Shown here: positions 1-5,007 of the stretch, piece after piece
How the letters are laid out: each line of letters begins with the position of its first letter
Position numbering within the stretch: position 1 is the first letter of the stretch
NCBI GenBank assembly: GCA_964411235.1
Contig: CAYPKE010000164.1
Location: 1 to 5,067, forward strand
Source: JAAYKM01 sp964411235
Lineage (GTDB): Bacteria; Desulfobacterota; Syntrophia; Syntrophales; JAAYKM01
DNA: 5,067 nucleotides
Reading direction: 5' to 3'
Made by a program: the position numbers and the translations under genes
Notes under the pieces: generated by a model
The model's input: only the letters and a program-made list of their open reading frames with translations
Told to the model about the DNA's origin: nothing
Database searches by the model: none

Positions 1-344
1 GCGTAATGATCGCCCAGAAGCCCCCGGCTGTGTTCGTCTTCATGGCAGTACACACACAAATTTTCCCAGTTGCTGCCGTCGGCGGGGTTGTTGTGGTGGT
101 TGCCGTCCTTGTGATGCACCGTCAGCAGGTGACGGTTCGCTTCATCAAAAGCCCTGCCGCACCGTGCACAGAAAAGACCGTGAATACGCAGGGAGCGTTC
201 CCGGTAATCCTCGCCCGGCGATTTACGGTTACTCAGCTTGATTTCCCGTACGACCTCTTCCGCCGAACGCGTTGGCTGTACCGGGCCTTTCTTGACGCTG
301 GTCGCAACACGCCCCCCTCTGTTGCCGAAACTGATTTTGCCCAT
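1..344 (-). CDS. yajD: YajD-family HNH nuclease, C-terminus cut by window edge
   Basis: A leftward reading frame opens at ATG 342-344 and stays open to the window edge, giving 114 complete residues. The order of motifs is that of E. coli YajD: a first zinc pair FCARC (C59, C62), then TVHHKDGNHHNNP (H77, H78), then DGSNWENLCVYCHEDEH (N92, second pair C97/C100, H101, H105). This is the HNH beta-beta-alpha-metal fold, with four cysteines that would bind a structural zinc and the His/Asn/His residues forming the nuclease site. E. coli YajD is about 115 residues in all. This protein has a longer, basic N-terminus (roughly residues 1-45), and the tail after the HNH core is missing, so its full length cannot be known. 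The start is supported by GAGG 7 nt upstream of the ATG. It follows the DUF948 gene by 20 nt and is probably its operon partner. DNA cleavage is inferred from the family; the cellular role of YajD is not established. Confidence 0.88.
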   Translation of the reverse strand, partial: MGKISFGNRGGRVATSVKKGPVQPTRSAEEVVREIKLSNRKSPGEDYRERSLRIHGLFCARCGRAFDEANRHLLTVHHKDGNHHNNPADGSNWENLCVYCHEDEHSRGLLGDHY

Positions 345-364
345 CCTGCTACCTCAAAGCGATT

Positions 365-769
365 TCAACCGTCAACCTTGCGCTCCCCACGGCAGGAGAT
401 AAAAGTGCGGGCAAAAACAGAAACGCCTTTCGCCAGCGCCGCCAGGCGCCGGGCACCACCCTTGGCGGGCGCGATAACCCCTGACTTCAGCTTATCCTCC
501 ACCACGGGAATCACGGCCATCCAGGCCTGAACCTGGCTGAGCAGGCGGGAAAGATTCTCCACCTGAAACTGGACATGGGTTGAAGCCCCCTTGATGTTCG
601 CCGTGACTTCTTCCAGGTTCCGCAAGATGCCGGGGATGCTCTGGTTGAGATGATCGATGGTCGGCATCAGGCGCCGCATCATCCGCCACAACTGAAAGAA
701 TATCGCCGCCAGGGAACCCGCCAAAAGCAGAAAGGCAACACTCAAAATGATAAAGCTGATTTCCAGCAT
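365..769 (-). CDS. DUF948-type single-pass membrane protein
   Basis: This 134-residue protein has one hydrophobic segment at residues 4-26 (ISFIILSVAFLLLAGSLAAI and following), then an amphipathic, probably helical or coiled region (about 27-92), and a basic C-terminal tail rich in Ala, Gly, Lys and Arg (about 93-131). An N-terminal membrane anchor followed by a helical stretch with many spaced Leu, Val and Asn residues is the layout of DUF948 proteins, which often sit beside YtxH genes; the function of that family is unknown. The reading frame is preceded by AAGGG 7 nt before the ATG. It lies 30 nt after the YtxH gene and 20 nt before the yajD-like gene, all in one direction, so co-transcription is likely. 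The family name rests on recalled architecture and context rather than a profile search. A generic membrane-anchored coiled-coil protein is the alternative. Confidence 0.75.
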   Translation of the reverse strand: MLEISFIILSVAFLLLAGSLAAIFFQLWRMMRRLMPTIDHLNQSIPGILRNLEEVTANIKGASTHVQFQVENLSRLLSQVQAWMAVIPVVEDKLKSGVIAPAKGGARRLAALAKGVSVFARTFISCRGERKVDG

Positions 770-799
770 CGTTGACCCTTTCGGTTCAGTCGGGCTGTT

Positions 800-1183
800 T
801 TAAGCCTCGGATTTTTCTTTTTCTTCCTTGAAAGCCTCGATGCCCGCGTCAAGCGCTTTTTTCAGGCGGGTTTTATTGTCCTGGAGGCTCTCCTTTCCCT
901 TCTCCGTCAATTCCGAGACCGTCTCTTCCACCCCCTCGACCTTTTCCCGGGCCATCAACTGGATTTCCTTGGCTTTCCTGATTGCCGCTTCATAAGCCAA
1001 CCGGCTTTTTTCCAGGGCGACATCATACTCTTCCTTCGCCTTGTGGACCAAATCTTCGGCCTTGCGGGCAATGTCTTCCCGCGTCTCCTTGCCGCTTTTA
1101 GGCGCAAAGAGAACACCGATGGCGGCGCCGATGAGACCGCCGATCAAGGCTCCCTTTAAGAAATCATTCGTCTTGTCGGACAT
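800..1183 (-). CDS. YtxH domain-containing protein
   Basis: This 127-residue protein starts MSDKTNDFLKG. Residues 10-27 form a glycine-zipper-like hydrophobic segment (GALIGGLIGAAIGVLF), followed directly by APKSGKETRE (28-37), the hallmark of the YtxH family. The rest (about 38-127) is a highly charged helix, probably a coiled coil, ending in a Lys/Glu-rich tail. YtxH proteins are small membrane-anchored proteins, some linked to general stress in Bacillus; their biochemical role is not known. Two upstream in-frame ATGs exist (1199-1201 and 1187-1189), but the strong AAAGGAG lies 8 nt before the ATG at 1181-1183 and only 2 nt before the one at 1187, and it lies inside the longest version. I therefore chose 1183. 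It is the first gene of a likely leftward operon with the DUF948 and HNH genes. Confidence 0.9.
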   Translation of the reverse strand: MSDKTNDFLKGALIGGLIGAAIGVLFAPKSGKETREDIARKAEDLVHKAKEEYDVALEKSRLAYEAAIRKAKEIQLMAREKVEGVEETVSELTEKGKESLQDNKTRLKKALDAGIEAFKEEKEKSEA

Positions 1184-1191
1184 GGCCATTT

Positions 1192-1198
1192 CTCCTTT
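1192..1198 (-). promoter_or_regulatory. Shine-Dalgarno site deciding the YtxH start
   Basis: On the minus strand this reads AAAGGAG and sits 8 nt upstream of the ATG at 1181-1183. The alternative ATG at 1187-1189 would have a spacing of only 2 nt, and the ATG at 1199-1201 would put this site inside the coding region. It therefore favours the shorter 127-residue product. Confidence 0.75.
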
Positions 1199-1211
1199 CA
1201 TCGTGGGACGA

Positions 1212-1231
1212 GCCTCTGGAAACCAAGAGGC
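1212..1231 (-). other. Hairpin in the YtxH mRNA leader
   Basis: GCCTCTGG at 1212-1219 pairs with CCAAGAGGC at 1223-1231 (8 bp with one bulged A, 3-nt loop). It lies between the predicted promoter and the Shine-Dalgarno site of the YtxH gene, about 13 nt upstream of that site in the transcript. There is no adjacent T-tract, so it is not a terminator. A leader stabiliser or protein-binding hairpin is possible, but chance cannot be excluded. Confidence 0.35.
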
Positions 1232-1283
1232 CTCGACCGGTAAGCGATCATCCTGTTACTCTGTATCCGAACTTTGCGAACTA

Positions 1284-1312
1284 AAAATAACACATCCCCC
1301 GTGTCGTCTCAA
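1284..1312 (-). promoter_or_regulatory. Candidate sigma-70 promoter for the YtxH operon
   Basis: On the minus strand TTGAGA (1307-1312, 5 of 6 to consensus) is followed after exactly 17 bp by TATTTT (1284-1289, 4 of 6). It lies immediately after the T-tract of the lipoprotein terminator and about 100 bp upstream of the YtxH start, where a promoter would be needed if that terminator is efficient. Predicted by eye only. Confidence 0.5.
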
Positions 1313-1364
1313 GACAAAACAAAGAAAGAAGGCCGATCGCTTCAAATCGAAGCGATCGGCCTTC
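1311..1364 (-). terminator. Intrinsic terminator of the lipoprotein gene
   Basis: A perfect 16-bp inverted repeat, GAAGGCCGATCGCTTC at 1328-1343 and its complement at 1349-1364, encloses a 5-nt loop. In the minus-strand transcript it is followed by a U-rich run (TTTCTTTGTTTTG, 1327 down to about 1315). It begins 29 nt past the lipoprotein stop codon. Hairpin, loop size and U-tract all fit a strong Rho-independent terminator for leftward transcription. On the plus strand the trailing sequence is not T-rich, so it looks unidirectional. Confidence 0.9.
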
Positions 1365-1392
1365 CACTCATTTACATACGATAGCGTTTGGA

Positions 1393-1578
1393 TTACTGTG
1401 CTGCCGGGGCCTCCGGAGCTTCCTCCGGAACTTCGGGAGCCGGAGCGGCCTCAGGAGCCGGAGCCTCAACAGCGGCTTCTTCCGGTACCTGCTCTTCTGC
1501 CTTCTTGCAACCGACGACCGCGAAAGACAAAGTCGCCGCCAAGAGCATGGAAAGAATAATTGCGAATACCTTCTTCAT
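1393..1578 (-). CDS. Small Ala/Glu/Pro-rich lipoprotein
   Basis: This is a 61-residue protein with a type II signal peptide: basic start MKK, hydrophobic core VFAIILSMLLAATLSFA, then the lipobox VVGC with Cys24 as the predicted lipidated residue. The mature part would be 38 residues, CKK followed by 35 residues made only of Ala, Glu, Pro, Val and Gln, including the repeat APAPE. Residue +2 after the cysteine is Lys, not Asp, so the usual Lol rule would send it to the outer membrane. A near-perfect AAAGGAGGTG lies just upstream of the ATG, a strong promoter precedes it and a strong terminator follows it, so it is probably a highly expressed single-gene unit. I do not recognise a named family. 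The tail resembles flexible, acidic Pro-rich spacers, and a structural envelope role is a guess. Coding is supported by signal peptide, ribosome site and terminator together, despite the low-complexity tail. Confidence 0.85.
   Translation of the reverse strand: MKKVFAIILSMLLAATLSFAVVGCKKAEEQVPEEAAVEAPAPEAAPAPEVPEEAPEAPAAQ
1436..1464. repeat. Short direct repeat coding for Ala-Pro units
   Basis: GGAGCCGGAGC occurs at 1436-1446 and again at 1454-1464, 18 bp apart, which is six codons in frame. On the coding (minus) strand both copies encode Ala-Pro-Ala-Pro. It underlies the repetitive tail of the lipoprotein and could allow in-frame length change by slippage. Confidence 0.6.
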
Positions 1579-1645
1579 CTAATTGCACCTCCTTTCTTAA
1601 AATTTCAAAAACTTAGATGACGTGAAATCACCCTTACTGGGCCGC

Positions 1646-1673
1646 AAGATACTCTTTTTTTCGGCACTGTCAA
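1646..1673 (-). promoter_or_regulatory. Sigma-70 promoter of the lipoprotein gene
   Basis: On the minus strand the -35 is a perfect TTGACA (1668-1673) and the -10 is TATCTT (1646-1651, 4 of 6), separated by 16 bp. Transcription would start near 1639 and give a leader of about 60 nt before the ATG at 1578. The adjacent A/T tract upstream strengthens the call. Confidence 0.7.
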
Positions 1674-1676
1674 GCG

Positions 1677-1725
1677 AAATTATCAAAATAAAATTAAAAA
1701 AACTAATTAAAATATTTATTATTTA
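1677..1725 (-). promoter_or_regulatory. A/T-rich UP-like element upstream of the lipoprotein promoter
   Basis: Nearly all bases from 1677 to 1725 are A or T, with several A and T runs, in clear contrast to the GC-rich coding DNA on both sides. It starts only a few bases beyond the -35 of the lipoprotein promoter, where the RNA polymerase alpha subunit contacts UP elements. It may equally serve as a bent-DNA or nucoid-protein binding tract for the divergent region. Confidence 0.5.
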
Positions 1726-1760
1726 CGAACACATCCTTAACGTTCCGTGTAAGTATGATT

Positions 1761-1784
1761 GGGCTGGTACCGGCGCCCTTTTTT
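1761..1784 (+). terminator. Terminator-like hairpin with T6 tract, role unclear
   Basis: GGGCTG at 1761-1766 can pair with CGGCGCC at 1771-1777 (six pairs including one G-T, one bulged G, loop GTAC), followed by CTTTTTT ending at 1784. This has the form of a plus-strand intrinsic terminator, but no plus-strand gene is seen upstream. It ends 3 nt before the -35 of the xdhC promoter, so it may insulate that promoter from stray upstream transcripts, end a small RNA, or be incidental. Confidence 0.35.
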
Positions 1785-1787
1785 ATA

Positions 1788-1816
1788 TTGACAACCTGAG
1801 GGGAAAAAAGTGTAAT
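1788..1816 (+). promoter_or_regulatory. Sigma-70 promoter of the xdhC gene
   Basis: A perfect -35 TTGACA (1788-1793) and a -10 TGTAAT (1811-1816, 5 of 6) are separated by exactly 17 bp. Transcription would start near 1823 and leave a leader of about 64 nt. The upstream in-frame ATG at 1815 overlaps the -10 box and so would not be in the transcript, which supports the start at 1887. Confidence 0.75.
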
Positions 1817-1871
1817 GATAGCCATTTTGCAGGAATCACTGCGGTTCATCTTATCAAGAATTTTAAAAAAT

Positions 1872-1879
1872 GGGGGAGG
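1872..1879 (+). promoter_or_regulatory. Shine-Dalgarno site deciding the xdhC start
   Basis: GGGGGAGG lies 7 nt upstream of the ATG at 1887-1889. The in-frame ATG at 1815 has no comparable site and falls within the promoter -10 box, so the 267-residue product is preferred over the 291-residue one. Confidence 0.8.
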
Positions 1880-1886
1880 CGTAGGC

Positions 1887-2690
1887 ATGGGCGATATCTA
1901 CGAGGAAATCCTGAGAATCAAAAGCAAGGGGGAGTGCGCCGCCCTAGCGACGGTCATCTCCGCCGATGGCTCGACACCGCGGGAACTCGGAACGAAGATG
2001 TTGATCCGGCAGGACGGCAGCATCGAGGGAACCGTCGGGGGTGGGCTCATGGAAAAGATGGTCCGGGAAGAGGCGGCGAACGTCATCGAAAACGGCATTC
2101 CCAAGATGGTTCACTTCGACCTGACGGGCAAGGAAAAGGACGGCATGATTTGCGGGGGTATTGCCACAATCTATATCGAGGCGATAGTGCCCAAGCCCTC
2201 CCTTTATATCATGGGCGCCGGACATATCGGGTATTTTCTGGCCCGAATGGCGAAGATGGCGGATTTTCGTGTCGTGGTCTGCGATAACCGTCCGGAATAT
2301 GCAAACCAGGAGCGTTTCCCTGAAACCGATGAGTTGATCGCCGATGAATACGGCACCATCTTCGAAAGACTTTCGGTCAACGCCTCCTCGTTCATTGTCA
2401 TCGTTACCCACGGACACGCCCATGATCAGGTAGCCCTGGAATGGGCGCTCAAGACCAAGGCCAGGTATATCGGCATGATCGGCAGCCGCAAAAAAACGAG
2501 GCAGGTCTTTGACAATCTGATCAGTAAGGGGTTTTCCGGCGAAGACATCGAAAAGCGCGTCTTTTCGCCCATCGGCCTGAACATCAAGGCGGAAACGCCG
2601 GCGGAGATCGCTATCAGCATCATGGCCGAAATGATTCAGGTCCGCTACAGCGGAGGACCGGACGCAAAGCATGTCTGCTGCTCCGACTAA
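1887..2690 (+). CDS. xdhC: XdhC-family molybdenum hydroxylase maturation factor (CoxF/CoxI-like)
   Basis: This 267-residue protein has both domains of the XdhC/CoxI family. The N-terminal domain shows GSTPRELGTKMLI (28-40), GTVGGGLME (48-56) and MICGG (87-91). The C-terminal Rossmann-like domain shows LYIMGAGHIG (106-115), VCDNRPEYA (131-139), THGHAHD (174-180), GMIGSRKK (196-203) and the family block SPIGLNIKAETPAEIAISI (227-245). In Rhodobacter XdhC binds molybdenum cofactor, promotes its sulfuration and delivers it to xanthine dehydrogenase in the cytoplasm; here the client enzyme is not in the window. Related proteins are annotated as aldehyde oxidoreductase maturation factors. The C-terminus ends in HVCCSD, with adjacent cysteines C264-C265 that could be metal or sulfur ligands (inference). 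The gene has its own strong promoter and is followed by a 184-nt gap and then the MoxR and VWA genes, as expected for a maturation module. All core motifs look intact. Confidence 0.93.
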   Translation: MGDIYEEILRIKSKGECAALATVISADGSTPRELGTKMLIRQDGSIEGTVGGGLMEKMVREEAANVIENGIPKMVHFDLTGKEKDGMICGGIATIYIEAIVPKPSLYIMGAGHIGYFLARMAKMADFRVVVCDNRPEYANQERFPETDELIADEYGTIFERLSVNASSFIVIVTHGHAHDQVALEWALKTKARYIGMIGSRKKTRQVFDNLISKGFSGEDIEKRVFSPIGLNIKAETPAEIAISIMAEMIQVRYSGGPDAKHVCCSD

Positions 2691-2824
2691 CCGGTCCGGA
2701 CTCTTGCTTCTCCGGCGGTAGATGATTACATTTTTATCACCGGACGGCATGAACGGCAACACCCGGTAAGCAACCTTACTGCCTTGAAGATGCGCGACAG
2801 CCCTCAAGGGCGAAACCGGACTGG
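2691..2824 (+). ncRNA. Candidate structured RNA in the xdhC-moxR gap
   Basis: A 9-bp closing stem can form between CCGGTCCGG (2691-2699, right after the xdhC stop) and CCGGACTGG (2816-2824), with one G-T pair. Inside it three hairpins fit without conflict: 2716-2723 with 2736-2742 (CGGT, bulged A, GAT / ATCACCG); CGGTAAG 2764-2770 with CTTACTG 2775-2781 (loop CAAC, one G-T pair); and CCTTGA 2782-2787 with TCAAGG 2804-2809 (16-nt loop). The last two abut and could stack coaxially. No T-tract follows, so this is not an intrinsic terminator. No convincing reading frame occupies the gap. I compared it from memory with the Moco, c-di-GMP-I, TPP, cobalamin and THF riboswitch patterns and saw no match. 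The pairing is read from the sequence; that it is a regulatory RNA for the downstream moxR-VWA pair is an inference. Confidence 0.42.
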
Positions 2825-2874
2825 AAGAACCGATATAAAATTTTCACTCATTTATAAATCAGCGAGGAGAAATT

Positions 2875-3792
2875 ATGCTTAAATCAATAGACGACGTTCA
2901 AAGTGCCATGGAAAAGGCCAAATATATCTGCGAGAGGCCTCTGGCCACATCGATTTACCTCGCCCAGGCCCTCGGCAAACCGCTTTTGCTTGAAGGCGAG
3001 GCCGGCGTAGGCAAGACGGAGGTCGCCAAGGTCATCGCCGAAATTCTCCAGACCAAACTGATCCGCCTGCAGTGTTATGACGGTCTCGATTCCAGCCACG
3101 CCCTCTACGAATGGAACTATCCCAAACAGATCCTGGCCATCAAGATCGCCCAGGCGCAAGGCGAAGTCGGCTGCGCCGTCAAGGATGATGATATCGAGAA
3201 AACCATCTTCAGCGAAAAGTTTCTCCTGACACGACCGCTGCTCGAAGCCATCACGTCCGACTCCGATGTCCCCGTCGTTCTTCTGATCGATGAGATCGAC
3301 CGGTCCGATGAAGAGTTCGAGGCCTTCCTCCTCGAGGTCCTGTCGGAGTTCCAGATCACCATCCCGGAAATCGGCACCATCAAGGCCAAGGTTCTTCCCT
3401 ACGTCATCGTCACATCGAACGGCACGCGTGAACTCCACGACGCCCTCAAGCGCCGCTGCCTCTACCACTGGATCGATTATCCCTCTTTTGAAAAGGAGCT
3501 CAATATCATGCTCCGTAAAGTGCCCGAAGTGCAGCGCGGACTGGCCCAGCAGGTCTGTGCCCTCATGCAGAAAATCAGGACCATGGACCTCCTGAAGTCA
3601 CCGGGGATCGCGGAAACGCTGGACTGGGCCCAGGCCCTGGTGGCGCTGAACAAGGAGGCTCTCGACGAGGAAACAATCGAACAGACCCTGGGCTGCATCA
3701 TGAAGTACCGCGAAGACATGGAAAAGTTCCGTCAATTGTTCAAAGCGACGTCGGAAACCTGCGGCGGTTGTTCGCCCATTAACATCGGCTAG
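2875..3792 (+). CDS. MoxR-family AAA+ ATPase (CoxD-like)
   Basis: This 305-residue protein is a complete AAA+ module. Walker A is GEAGVGKT (41-48), Walker B is VVLLIDEID (134-142), sensor 1 lies in VTSNG (179-183), an arginine-finger candidate is RR (193-194), and the lid block is SPGIAETLDWAQAL (242-255), which is typical of the MoxR/CoxD branch. MoxR ATPases form ring oligomers in the cytoplasm and work with a VWA partner to remodel or load metal centres. CoxD does this with CoxE for the Mo/Cu site of CO dehydrogenase. The VWA gene 8 nt downstream is the expected partner. The C-terminus carries CGGC (C296, C299), a possible metal-binding pair. The start is supported by GAGGAG 5 nt before the ATG. 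The gene may be read through from the xdhC promoter or have a weaker one of its own; a candidate structured RNA lies just upstream. The client protein is inferred from the neighbouring XdhC, not shown. Confidence 0.92.
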   Translation: MLKSIDDVQSAMEKAKYICERPLATSIYLAQALGKPLLLEGEAGVGKTEVAKVIAEILQTKLIRLQCYDGLDSSHALYEWNYPKQILAIKIAQAQGEVGCAVKDDDIEKTIFSEKFLLTRPLLEAITSDSDVPVVLLIDEIDRSDEEFEAFLLEVLSEFQITIPEIGTIKAKVLPYVIVTSNGTRELHDALKRRCLYHWIDYPSFEKELNIMLRKVPEVQRGLAQQVCALMQKIRTMDLLKSPGIAETLDWAQALVALNKEALDEETIEQTLGCIMKYREDMEKFRQLFKATSETCGGCSPINIG

Positions 3793-3800
3793 GAGCCGTC

Positions 3801-4997
3801 ATGGAAGAAAACGGATTGTGCAGCACCGGGAAAAAGGGCTGTAAGAACTCCTCGATTTTTTTCCAGCACTTCATCAACTTCTGCCGGGCGCTGAAAAAGG
3901 AAGGCATCAAACTGACCATGCGCCAGGAAATTGATGCCCTGCGTGCGTTGAACTTTATCGAAGTCATGAAGTTCGGCGATTTCTACGTGAGCCTGAGAAC
4001 CAATCTTGTCTCATATCACGACGACATGCCTGTCTTCGATCGGGTTTTCTACAGCTATTGGGATTTCTTCGAAAAGGAACAGACACCCCAGCCCATTGAC
4101 GGACAGGAAAAATCTTCCGAAAAAGAGTCGCCGGTGAATCTGGAAAAGAAACTGGTGGACGAGTATCCCGTGGGAGACGCCGCGAAAGATAAGCCGGACG
4201 AAACCCTCGAGGAATCGGAAGCGCCCACCTACAGCCCGGCCGAACGCTTGAAGGCAAAGGATTTCGGTGATTTCGGAGACGAAGACCTGGAAATGATCAA
4301 GAAGGCTATCGCGATGATCACCCAGCGGATGAAGGTCCGGGAAAGCCGCAGAAAAAAGGCCAGCCGCAAAAAGGATTATTTTGACCTGCGCCGGACACTG
4401 CGGAAAAATCTCCGCTTCGGCGGCGACATCATCGATCTGGCCTGGAAGACCCGGCGGATCAACCGGACCCATATCGTTCTTCTGTGCGACGTCAGCGGCT
4501 CCATGGAACGCTACAGCCGCTTTCTCATCCAGTTTCTCTACGGCCTGCAGCAGCGCACCCAGGGCAAGGTGGAAACCTTTGTCTTCAGCACCCGCCTGAC
4601 CCGGATCACTCACATTCTGCACCGGATGAATTTTGAAAAAGCGCTGACCAAGATTTCCCAGACGGTCGTGGACTGGTCGGGGGGCACGAAAATCGGCGAA
4701 TCCCTCAAAATCTTCAATCGTAAATACTCGCCGAGCGTGATCGACCGTAAGACCATCGTGATGATCATCAGCGACGGCTGGGACCGCGGCGAAGAGATCA
4801 CCTTAAGAGAAGAAATGGAAAGGCTGAAACAGAACGCCTACCATCTGATCTGGCTTAACCCTCTGCTGGGAAGCGCCGCCTATGAACCTAGCTGCAAGGG
4901 TATGGTTACGGCCCTGCCTTACGTCAATCAGTTTCTGCCGATCAACAACCTCAACAGCCTGATCGATCTGGGCAAGACCATCTATCGCATAAGCTGA
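3801..4997 (+). CDS. VWA domain-containing CoxE-like protein
   Basis: This is a 398-residue protein. The N-terminal part (about 17-92) is a helical region that includes FFQHFINFCRALKKEGIKLT, typical of CoxE-like proteins. Residues about 93-150 form an acidic, Lys/Glu/Pro-rich linker, and 177-192 is a strongly basic patch. The C-terminal VWA domain starts near 222 with HIVLLCDVSGSM: the MIDAS metal-site residues are D230, S232 and S234, T296 (in SGGTKIG) and D325 (in ISDGWD), all present. It would be cytoplasmic, since no signal peptide or membrane segment is seen. The known role is to partner a MoxR ATPase; CoxE with CoxD is needed for the functional Mo/Cu centre of CO dehydrogenase. The Shine-Dalgarno AGGAG overlaps the moxR stop codon and lies 5 nt before the ATG, so the two are probably translationally coupled. 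Cysteines C7, C14 and C28 sit near the N-terminus. The client is likely a molybdenum hydroxylase, by context with XdhC. Confidence 0.92.
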   Translation: MEENGLCSTGKKGCKNSSIFFQHFINFCRALKKEGIKLTMRQEIDALRALNFIEVMKFGDFYVSLRTNLVSYHDDMPVFDRVFYSYWDFFEKEQTPQPIDGQEKSSEKESPVNLEKKLVDEYPVGDAAKDKPDETLEESEAPTYSPAERLKAKDFGDFGDEDLEMIKKAIAMITQRMKVRESRRKKASRKKDYFDLRRTLRKNLRFGGDIIDLAWKTRRINRTHIVLLCDVSGSMERYSRFLIQFLYGLQQRTQGKVETFVFSTRLTRITHILHRMNFEKALTKISQTVVDWSGGTKIGESLKIFNRKYSPSVIDRKTIVMIISDGWDRGEEITLREEMERLKQNAYHLIWLNPLLGSAAYEPSCKGMVTALPYVNQFLPINNLNSLIDLGKTIYRIS

Positions 4998-5007
4998 CGA
5001 ACAATCC

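Noticed and set aside
6..530. A 174-codon plus-strand open frame at the left end
   Set aside because: It is antisense to the yajD-like gene, whose zinc and HNH motifs are unmistakable on the other strand, and to part of the DUF948 gene. Its own product looks like no protein.
1815..1886. N-terminal extension of XdhC from the ATG at 1815
   Set aside because: That ATG overlaps the -10 box TGTAAT, lacks a ribosome site, and the added 24 residues do not belong to the XdhC fold; the ATG at 1887 has GGGGGAGG 7 nt upstream.
2704..2732. Possible promoter TTGCTT, 17 bp, TACATT in the xdhC-moxR gap
   Set aside because: The -35 matches only 3 of 6 and the -10 4 of 6, which is expected by chance; read-through from the xdhC promoter is simpler.
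2749..2769. A six-codon leader-peptide-like frame (MNGNTR) in the xdhC-moxR gap
   Set aside because: It has no Shine-Dalgarno site and no run of codons for a single amino acid, and it falls in a joint and stem of the candidate RNA.
1944..2807. A 287-codon minus-strand open frame across xdhC
   Set aside because: It lies antisense to a gene with every XdhC motif intact; it is a by-product of GC-rich third positions.
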